Below are positions 54,138 to 64,000 of a stretch of DNA of 64,000 bases, one piece after another. This stretch comes from Baylisascaris procyonis. Taxonomy: Eukaryota; Nematoda; Chromadorea; Rhabditida; Ascarididae. The stretch lies in assembly GCA_037389465.1 (NCBI GenBank), contig JAZARR010000212.1, positions 5,107,001-5,171,000 on the forward strand. Reading direction: 5' to 3'. The notes below the pieces were generated by a model. That model worked only from the letters and a program-made list of their open reading frames with translations, was not told where the DNA came from and did not search any database. Position numbers and translations under genes: made by a program. Within the stretch, counting starts at the first letter, position 1. The number at the start of each line of letters is the position of its first letter.

Positions 54138-57100
54138 GATAGCAATCTCAGGTCATGCTCGTTTACTTTGTTTCACAAAGCGTTTCTCTTGATTTATGTC
54201 ACTCTTGATCGTCCTATTTATATTTTGGAGCCGTGAACTGTCGATATATTCTACGTCAACGTCGAAATTTGATGGTCAAGCATTGCAGCGGAGCCTTGTC
54301 CGCACATGCTTTCGACCGCGAGCTGTGCTCACAGTCAAAAATTCCCTGCCATCTTTCCTCTTTGTTGTCTGCGGCGTTGTTTTTCCTTGTCTGGGCGGAT
54401 TTTATACCTTTTTTCTATTTTATCATCATGACTTCTCCCCTTCCATTCCCCCATCGGCGACAAGCCAGTGGTCATCACCGGATTTCCTTATTTTCAAAAT
54501 GCAACGGGTTTGTCGGCTGAGGTGTCAAGTTTGTTGTGAAAAGTGGCAGAGGGTGCTCCACCAATTACATTGCCAGTGGAACCGAATTCTCTTGCTGGCG
54601 TCGTAAGTGTAAAGCATGGAATCAGGTCTCAATACCTGGTTGTTCAAATGTTTTCTTGTGCGCTGCAGTGCTAGTTCATTCCTGCCATAAGGACGGGAGA
54701 ATTTCTGAGCGAGAGTATTCTTGGGACCATGTATTACGTCGCACGTTTTATTTACTCCCACTATGTTGGACCTTATTGATATTTTTGTCATAGCGGTGTT
54801 AATGTTGTGTTTGCAGTCATACTCACGGCGCATTCGTCTTTGCAGTTGTTGTTGCTTTGTGGAAGAGTCCTGATCAATAAAAGTTTTTGGTCAGTCTTAG
54901 CGACAGAATCGAGAACGTCAGATGCTACTAAAGCAGCTCGGGTAAGATGGAGAACGATGGACGGCGATGACCCAGGCTTTGGCGAGGTCATCTTGTGGCC
55001 TCAAGGAGTGGCTACAAGGCTCGTCTAAACCTATTTCTTTTGCTGCGACTGCGGAAAGGAAAAAAATACGATACGTCTCACCAACTTGGCTCAAATTAGT
55101 GAATAGCTAACCGCAACGATGTGACTGACGCTAGCCGCGAAAACTGTTTATTCGCTTATGACTGGTTTCACGGTAATTGCGCTGTTCGTGCGCCGCCAAA
55201 AAAGGGAGTGATGCATATGAGTGGCAGCGATAAAAAGAATGTACGATGCAGTGCGCGCCTTGTGTTGCAACCATTTTAGAGGTACGCTCCTGGAAATGAC
55301 TTATTGAACAGTGTGAGCTAACGAACATTGTGAACGCAAAAATGAAACCACTTATTCAAATATCACAACTGCGATGACCGCCATAGGCTGAGCATGGCAA
55401 TCTCCTCGGCATACACGTGCCCACTGGCATCGTTCAGCAATCTCACGCAAACGTATCTGCAACGTACGCACGTGTACGCTTTGGCCGACCGCTATGCACC
55501 AGCATGAGCAAGTAAGACAAAGAAAACAGACAAACAGGCAGAAGGATGTCGAACATGCTGAGTACGAAAACTGCCCAAAACGCGTTGTACAGAACACAGG
55601 ATTGGACACTTGAGCACAGAAGCAAAGAGCATATAACTGCAAAGAAATGGCAGCAGAAGGCCAGGAAATTTGACTAAACACTATATATTTTAACACATGA
55701 CACCATCTTTCCACACGACAACATGGGCTTATTAAAAATTCGCATCAGAACCGCACCATGTGTAATAATCGAAGGGCCTTATATATACGAGGTTTTCCTA
55801 AATTGTAGTAATATTGACATAGAAATAACCAAATGTAGGTGAGAAGATTGGTACTCATAACGACTTCCACGAGAACAGCAACAGATGTTGCAAGTGAACA
55901 TGCTGCCGCTGCCTTTCAACAAGCAAATTCCCAAATCCCGACAACATCAAAAGATCTCTTTCCGGATGCCCACAAAAAGGTCACTCAACAAAAAAAAACC
56001 AAAAAAAAACAAAAAAACTGACCAGCGTGTGTAGAAAAAGGAGCTATTAATAACGAAATCAAGACTGCAATGACGGACAACGAAAGACCAATTATCACTG
56101 CTCAGCATTATTCTATCAAACAGCTTTTGAATGTGACCATCGTTTCTCCTTCGCACAGTCTTTTATTGGTACAACTTCTCTTTTATGTGGAAATTTGTTG
56201 TGGGCGGCCATGAATGGGTCACAACACGGAGGGGTGTTTTCTTATCATAAAAAAATTTTTTTGAGACGTTTTCTGGCAACCGCGTTTCTGCCGAAGCTTG
56301 ACCTCATAAAAAACTTCATATGCATTTTTCCCTCGCAAGGTTAGGAAAAGTCGCTTTCACCTTTCGCCTGGTGCAAGAGTGGGATCGGAGACTGCGTAGC
56401 AGTAAGCACTGAGCATTTTCAAACAGAGCACTTGATTCTACCTTAAGCAGGGTCCCGACTCCTAACTGCACCCTCCCATTCCCACTTCTGCGCTAATCGG
56501 ACTGGAATTCAGGGAACCGGAATAAAGCACGATGCCCAGCTAGAGTGCAGAGTCATTCTGACTGAAGCGAACGATTTGCAGGGGCTGTGAAGCATGGTTA
56601 GAATGGGGCTGTGAAACATGGTTAGGAAGGATGTCAAAGAAATTGTCATAGAAGATTAGGATCTGAAAATTCAAATCCTTTGCCTGAAGCCCAGAATATT
56701 AAAAAAAGTTCGACCGACCGGCAATCAAACAACAAAACTCCCCATACCTCATAAAACGCCTTTCGGAATTTAAACTTGGCGCATGTTACAAAAATGGTTG
56801 ATGAGTTTCGTTACTCAACGTTAATAGCTCCAACTATCCGTGTAATACATAGCTGCATAAAAACAGAAATGAACTTGCCAAACGCCACTACTGGAATTAG
56901 CCTCGAACTATGAAACCAGAGTTCATTTCACGAAAAACGCCCGTCCTTGAAAAAGCGATTCCATTTATGAAAGAACATTACTCATTAAGAAGGGCTATTA
57001 GGTCACCTTTATGAATCACTTCCCTTTCTGAAATTCAACAACTTCGGGATATCCTTTACAAAAGCCGTCTGAGTGTGTCATGCATTGTAAGTTTCGAGAT

Positions 57101-57371
57101 TCATGCAGCAGTAACAAGCTGAAGCATTACACTTGTCTCAATGACAACCAAACTTTCCTAACTGCAAAAATGAACGCAAGGAACTGAGAAAAACGATGAC
57201 CCGGATAAGATGGAAGGGGAATAGCAAAGGCAGATCTCGTATAGGTACGGCAAAACCGAACCACACATGATCACAATCACTTAAGCACAAAAAGCGAACT
57301 GGCATTTTATGCCGGAAGCAGTGCCGCCAATCGCGACCAAAGGGCAGGCTACTTCTCAATCCTCGAGCACT
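54138..57371. other. Convergent intergenic region before CDC27
   Basis: Holds the 3' flanks of the plus-strand zinc-finger exons and of minus-strand CDC27. ORFs at 54196-54606, 54807-55028 and 55352-55714 overlap on both strands and have no domain match. A short tandem duplication lies at 56581-56628. Confidence 0.45.
56581..56628 (+). repeat. Tandem duplication of about 24 bp
   Basis: The unit GGGGCTGTGAAGCATGGTTA is followed directly by a near copy with AAACATGG, giving two units. Confidence 0.8.
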
Positions 57372-60300
57372 TCAATCAGAAGATGGCTCATCATCATAGG
57401 GCCCCTCGGCGAGGCTATTGTGGCTTTGCTCCCCACGCGGATCCATTTCCGCCGCCCAACTGAAATTCAGCAGCGCCATCTGCGTGTTGCCCAACTTTTT
57501 ATAGACGCGACCCAGAAGGAAGAATACCTGTAATAAACACAACAATAACAATGCGTACCTCACTGCAATGATGGACGACTCCGGGAGCTGGCTACAATGG
57601 CGACTCCTCAATTGATTCCGTAGTTGGGTCTTCGCTCCGGAAAAAGACCGCAGTCAACGAGGTGACTCTTTCATGCCCGGGACTTACAGCCACAAGAGAT
57701 CGACTTTCTTTTCTTTCAGAATTAAGGTCAGGGTCAAGAATTTCCGTCACATTTCCCGGTCAAGAATTTTCATCCATTTTCCCGGCAAGACAAACACAAG
57801 TTTAAACAAAGGGTAGGTCAACTAACAATATTCCCCCTCAGGGGAGTGTTGTTAGTCGCCCCCCCCCCTGGCCAAGGGAAACCAGCAGCTTTCAATACGG
57901 CAAGGACCTTCGGCTTGGGATGCCCAATGACTACTACCAAGCTCACTTTTGTTTCCTGGCGTAAACCCCAGTCGGATACCACTATTAGTCAAGCAATCGG
58001 CGATAGTGCTAATACTCGTGGGCGCTAGTGCTAGCACTAGTACTGCTGCTGCTACTAACAGAAACAGAATAGGCATTAATAAATGATACTACTATTTGCA
58101 TCCTTTCAAATATTTACTGCTCCCATTGGGCACTGAATATCCTCGAGAAGCGAATTTGTGGCTAATAGTCAAACCTCAAGTGAAGTGTCTCTCATCGACT
58201 TACAATACTCATCAAATTTCTCTCCATTCTCAAGGCTGCAAATTTTCAAGACAGATCAGAAGAACATCTCACCTGAGCCTCATCATGCGCATATAATTTT
58301 AGTTCATTAAGTTCGTCTTTACACTTCTCATACTCATGCCTCTCATACAGCAGTCTTGCTCGATAGAAACGACATGCCGCATTCTCAGGTGTTATTTTGA
58401 GTGCACGTTGTAGCAATTCCATCGCCTGGAAAAAAGAAAACAGTGGCGATCGACGCTTCTGATTGCGTATAAAATAAGAACGGTACAACCGCATAACGAC
58501 CAAAAAAGTGCAGCTCATGGAAATATAATGGAAGCAAGAAACAAGGCGCTTAGTGCTAGTGGTTCGAAGCTCTTTACAATCTTACAATGATTCAATTAAC
58601 TGAGTGCCTTCTCTCGTTACAAGCTTACTACAGAAATTACCGGTGACGCTTAATAAAAGAAACGAGAAAGAGATCACATACGAGAATATATGAGTTAATA
58701 AATCGTAAAACGTGGCGCAGTATCAAATGCTCGCATCAACAATTCTCACGCTTCTTTTTCAACAGTCAAGGAAATGAACGGCTATAGGTACGGTCTTCAT
58801 AGTTATCACTGTTTATCAATGAGAGTTGCTAGGCTGGAGCAGCAAGAAGTGCTGAAGTTGAGGATGACAAATCCCCCTATCTTTTAATACCTTTTAGAGA
58901 ATATTTTTGCCCCCACTGATACGGCGCATAATGAAAACGTTGCGCCCGGTTGATTTTTTTCCAAAATATGAATGAAATGCGAAAAATCAGCGAAGTGACT
59001 CACCGGACCGTCATTGTGAAGAGCTTGCTCGATGACTGATAGTTGGCACAATACTACTGAATTGTAAGGATTGATGCGGACCGCTCGGTTAAGATAAGAT
59101 CGAGCTAAACTCAGACGCTCACGCTTGAAATAGATCAGCCCGAGGCCGAAGTACGCTCGATAATCGATATTACAGAGAACCAACGTGCGCCTAAATACAA
59201 GAGCTGCTAAACTGATTTCTGCACTCAACAAACAAAAGACAAATCATACAGCAACCAATTCGAACATCGCTATCCATCCGCTTCAACGCTACTTGCGTTA
59301 CAACAATATAGGGAGCCGGAAAAATTGTTTGCTCGACTCGATGTGAAACAGTAAGCCAAAAATTATAAAAAAGAAACATTTTAAAAAAGCATCTTATTTT
59401 ATGCCTCAATTTACTCACAAACTCCTTTCGACCTTACTATGTCTGTTGCCTTGCCTTAACCACACCCTTCCGCTGATAACACCATTACATATATCCGCTT
59501 CACCTTATAATGTAGAATGCATAGGAACCTGAAAGCAGAAGTAGCCTTGTCAAGCTGGTCGGTATCGAGCAACTCATGACCAAGAAGTGAGTACGCATAT
59601 GCGAAGCGCGGATTGAGCGAGATTGCCCGCTCAAAGCATTCGATCGCCGTGTCGTGTTGCTTCTGCACACTGAAGCAATTCCCCGCCACACACCACGCCT
59701 CGGCACTTAAGCGTTCAGTCGTCGTCAACTCCAGCGCTAACAATGACAACTCGCGCGCATCCTGAGCGTGCCACAAAACCGTCGACAGCACCTGCAAATT
59801 TCCATCAGCACTCTGCCAATGCTTCTCTTGTTCTCCTAAAGTGCAAAGTCCGATTACTTCGAGCTTAACTTCGTCGTCTTTTTCACTTCGAAGCAAATTT
59901 GAACCACATATGAGGACTCCTTTTTCAGACCTTTATTGTTAGGTGTAGGGGAGTGGGAGAAAAATGTAGAAAAATTCCTGCTCTTGTAATACTGACGCAT
60001 GATCAAATGATCAACAAGTGTGGGAAAGGATGGAAATTGCCACGGCAAGTACTGGAAATCAAACATTTTGAAATAAACATACCACAAAAGGCAAACTTTC
60101 AATGAGTTCGTATTTCATAAGATCAAAGATATTCAAAACTCAAGCACTGGCTCAACTTTGCACACTAAACAATTCCACCTTGAATGTTCTATACTGCTGT
60201 TTAAGGCAAACTAAGCCAACAAGACCTTACTGCACAGAATAAGAAAAATAGATACGAATGGCAATTATCTCAATAATAACCAGAACGCTCTGAGATCAAA

Positions 60301-63300
60301 GACCTACGGATTTTTAGCGCTGTTTTGCAGTGTGGAAAACTGTGTTGACCGTAAATGACCTGGTATTAAAGGCTCTCTCCGCCTCCGCCAAATAAAGTTA
60401 ATTTCCGCAAAAGTCAGCACCATTCAACGTGAATTTAAAACTTGCAGTAGATATTCAGCAAAAACGGTACCAAAACCCATAGGCTATAATCATCCTCTCT
60501 TCCTGCACAATTCATGCGTTTTCAATTGATTTCGGATGATCTGTATAGAATCTGGAAAAGTGAAGAGAGAAATGAAGGTAAGATCAATGCAAACTGGGAA
60601 ATAATGACAAGCAGAACGCAACGAATAAAACTGCCGAAGTTGATGAAGGAAGGGCACCAACTACAGACAACTTGAAACCATGCAAACAGCCTTAAAAGTC
60701 AGCAGAACACATCGGCATATGCGTTATACATGACAATTAATCAAAACGTGAAAAATTCAAATACCTCCATCCCCGAAACACGATACGGGAACTCCTGGTG
60801 CAGCAGCTGCAGAAGTTCCTTAGCTTTGTTGTATTCGAGCCTCTCTAAATAAGCACGCGCTGCCACCTCACGCACAAGGGGCGTTTCCGCACAGATCGAC
60901 GGCATGGTGATCAAACGTTCCACCACTTTCATCGTTTGATAGCGCGATAGACAACTTTGCATCAACGCCACTTGGCAAATGCACTCCAACAAATTCACTG
61001 AAAACGTTAGCTAATGACGAACAGCCCTCGCCGGCAGCAGCCATCTTATGATCGACGATTGGTGATGACAATATTTTTGGGGTCACCAACACTACTTTAT
61101 CAGCCTTCGTCCCCACAACGTTTCGAACAACCGAACCTGCTAGAAAAACTTCAGGATTTTTTCAGAGTCTGCACAATCTGTCAGCAAAAAAATATATTTT
61201 GAAATGTGTGGACTCGTAAAATGTAAAAAAGATACCGAATCCTTTACTACCTGTTTCCCTTGTTGCAGAGCACCGAAACAGTCAAATTTCATCCATCCAA
61301 GCAATCCCTAGTACTCCATATTTTCTTCATAAAAACGGACGATACTTTCAATTCCTCACGGTGTCCAAATGAGTGGCTAAGGACTGCAAATAAAACAACA
61401 CAACAACTAAAGAAACGAACTAAAATCTTCGCTCCACCCTGAACGATTCGTTCGCACGCTGGCCACCTTGAACGGTTTCAGCGACCTAGCACAACTGCTA
61501 CATCGGTCCGTTTCCAAACGACAGTCACCATCGCTAAGCACTGACACCGTCCTCACATTCACTTCATCGGAAGACTGCGAAGCAGAAACTGCTGAACCCG
61601 TGCTCGTATCCATGTCATCCTGAATGTTACCCTGTCCCGCAATCAACAGTCGTTATAACTATTTCGAAAAGAAGAACCCCTCATTACCCTATCAGAAATG
61701 AACGTTAACTGTTATACGTTCATGACAAGTGACTCACTTTTAATGGCTTTAATGCATCACTCTTGCTTATGAATCTAACGGCTTCCTGCTTTCATCCTGT
61801 TAAGCTATCGCCTTGCTTAGATTTTTATTTATTTTCCATGAAGACACAATAAACACTAGTTGGTTCGAGCATACACTTCATTTATGCCCTTATTCTAACT
61901 GCGTCGACGCACTTCTCCTTACACCGTCAGCGCAGTTTGCACATCTGCACGTAAACTTTTCAAATCAAACCCGCGCTGACGTACACAGTTACCTCAGCAT
62001 TTCGGATATCGTAACCCACCGGAAATAGAGGAACTGTCCTGTCAGGAAAGCGAACAGTCTTCCTCCAAGCTCCTTTCAGCTTTCAAAATCAACCATAAAC
62101 TTCCAGAGCTTAGTCTCGAGATTTGACGCCAAATACGCTGCAGCAATCCTCACATTTGACACTATGTTGCAGGAATTATTCGACAGAAACTAGGCTCCAG
62201 CTGCCTCAAAAAATCTCCGCAAAAAAAAAACCCAAATTGTTATCTAGCGAACAACGGGCACTTCATAATAGGAATGAAAAAAACGCTTCCCTCCCTAAAA
62301 CGATCCCACATGGCTGTACTTTTAATTGAGTGCAGCTCGCATAATTCAAGCGATACCTTAAACTGAGCATTTTTATCAGAGAGAGGAGAAGCTGCCGATT
62401 GCGAACCGGATCGAGTTCTACGTGAGACCGGCGATGTCGCCTTCGTGGACGAATCGGAATCAGGAGATTCGATCAACTTATGAAGCGATGGAGTTGAGAC
62501 CGGCGATGGTCGCCGCACCTTTATCGTAACATTATTCACCTCCATTTCATTTATGCGATTCATTGACCTGCAAGAAATGAATTATGCAACAACAGGATGC
62601 GACTTATGAAAAAGACAATGCAAATTTACCATCGCTGTCCTTAGTACAAAAGCTATTTTTTGCATGAACAAGAGGAAAGTAGACATTTAAACAGTGGACA
62701 GCAAGGTCAAATAAGAGAAACCTGAGTTGCTTATCATGAGTCGTACGAGACGAAGTGCCACTCGATAGGTTCGACTGTTGAGAACGTGATGTGCCACGTA
62801 GCTCGCGAACAGCCACTACCGTAGAGAAGTTCTCACTGTCTTGCGAAGATGGGAAAAGTCGTGTGCTACGCCTTGTTTCAACGCCACCTGCTTCAGACAG
62901 ATGTCGTGATGTATGCACAAGCTTGCGTGTCGAGCTTATATGCTAAATTAATCTTTTAGATCATTATTCGTAAGCAAACACGCATACATCCGCACGACGC
63001 TCAAATGTCGGTCGCTTATCCAACTACGCTAACTGAGTGAACGTTATCTATGTGGGGCGCCAGAGTTGCGTAGTCGCAAAAATATATTCCTCTCCAGGTA
63101 TTACGTACCGTTAATTCCACGCCAATCAATAGCCAGCTCCTATAAGAGATAAATTGCAGTTCTTTTTGCAGTTTAGGACACTAGTCTCGAAGATGCAATC
63201 CGTTTTTTAAAACATTTGGTTCGAGAAAAATTTAAATAAAAATTTTCGATCAAAAAATCTGCAATAGACTATTGGAAAGCCTGCTTTCTTTGACGAATTA

Positions 63301-64000
63301 ATAGAGCACTCTTATTCATATTGTCCTGTGAACTTAAAAAAAAATGCACCCACAATATATGCACTCATTTTACAACGAATAAAATATGTGAAACTCTTTC
63401 AAAACAATGCAACTTCACACTTTTCAAATCTCTAATAGCTCAAATTGTTGAATCTGGAAGGATTAAAACACCACTGAGGATTAAGATACCTTCTAATCGC
63501 CCACACAATACAAACTTCTACACTCGAAAAATTTTCAGATAGTAACCCAAGCATTCCACTGCAGCAAACTGATCGACTAAAAGAATAGCTTCTTTCAGAA
63601 ACTAATTCGGATCGATAATAAGCTGACGAACAATGACAATGAAAAACTCAAAACAACTGTAATAATACGTACCGTTCTTTTCTTAGGAGCAAAACATGAG
63701 ATCTTCTGCTCAGACCCACTCACAACTGGCGTCTTCTTCTCATCGGACTTAACGTTCTTGTCCGGCAGCGTTTGCCTAGTCGAAGATTCACTGAAACTTT
63801 CATTCTACATTTTTCCCTATTTATTTTTATTCTTTCAGAATCATGCAAATAATCGACAAAAAAAACTGTTCGTAAGTCGTTCAAGAGTTCAAAAGCACTG
63901 AACACACACAACGTCCACGCTGAAAGGTAAAATTTTTCGTTGTGGCTCCTTGCTATCTTCCTTTAACGATAAATACGCTGAGAGAGGCAGCCCATCATCC
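57372..64000 (-). CDS. mat-1: CDC27/APC3, TPR subunit of the anaphase-promoting complex (5' end missing)
   Basis: CDC27 (C. elegans MAT-1) is a TPR scaffold of APC/C, the ubiquitin ligase that drives the metaphase-anaphase step; its superhelix receives the C-terminal IR tail of CDC20/CDH1 and APC10. Ten exons, all phases consistent: 63977-64000 (cut by the window edge), 63673-63790, 62722-62942, 62357-62567, 61421-61631, 60765-60997, 59529-59791, 59004-59190, 58273-58425, 57372-57527. About 591 residues are visible. The first 260 are the Ser/Thr/Lys-rich linker, containing RRSTRLFPSSQDS (human RRSSRLFTSDSS). TPRs follow: PYRVSGMEVLSTVLWH (human NYRVEGMEIYSTTLWH), EAWCVAGNCFSVQKQHDTAI, AYAYSLLGHELLDTDQLDKA, YFGLGLIYFKRERLSLA, and last LLGRVYKKLGNTQMALLNFS, then a short acidic tail ending DDEPSSD. 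Exon 61421-61631 uses the weak donor A|gttcgt. The N-terminal TPRs lie beyond 64000. Confidence 0.95.

Noticed and set aside
57309..58076. Plus- and minus-strand ORFs over the CDC27 3' exon and next intron
   Set aside because: They are shadows of the CDC27 terminal exon or intronic sequence without a supporting splice pattern.

Overview
This window is eukaryotic, AT-rich, and looks like a nematode, most likely a clade V strongylid (hookworm-like) worm. Introns are nematode-style (TTTCAG or TTTAG acceptors, short polypyrimidine tracts, one 52-bp intron) but many are 0.5-5 kb long, unlike C. elegans. Two gene families strongly suggest nematodes: a LEM-3-type ankyrin/LEM/GIY-YIG nuclease and a CHE-1/GLASS zinc-finger factor. 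I built all gene models by hand from splice phase and protein-family resemblance; no database was searched.

Layout, left to right. (1) 1039-5516, minus: eIF3j, six exons, complete. (2) 6436-6849, minus: truncated 3' end of a non-LTR retrotransposon. (3) 8060-14816, plus: lem-3/ANKLE1, ten exons, complete. (4) 17975-20223, plus: weak exon-like ORFs of an unrecognised gene. (5) 22578-27008, minus: che-1/glass orthologue, five exons, five C2H2 fingers. (6) 27009-33450: gene-free stretch. (7) 33451-36992, minus: KIAA1143-family small protein, four exons, complete. (8) 42427-52693, plus: hnRNP C/RALY-type RRM protein. (9) 53252-54137, plus: BCL11-like zinc-finger exons, either a separate gene or, as splice phases allow, the 3' half of gene 8. 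(10) 57372 to beyond 64000, minus: CDC27/APC3 (mat-1), ten exons seen, N-terminus off the window.

These genes do not form a pathway. They cover translation initiation (eIF3j), processing of DNA bridges and branched DNA in late mitosis (LEM-3), chemosensory neuron fate (CHE-1), nuclear RNA binding (hnRNP C-like) and anaphase control (CDC27). From memory, the C. elegans counterparts eif-3.J, lem-3, che-1 and mat-1 all lie on chromosome I, so the window is probably a piece of the ancestral linkage group behind that chromosome.

Non-genic sequence holds a dispersed GC-rich repeat present twice in opposite orientation (about 32.84 and 50.6 kb), a long TA microsatellite, several pure poly-C/poly-G tracts of 12-19 bp and small tandem repeats. 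No tRNA, rRNA or CRISPR array was seen.
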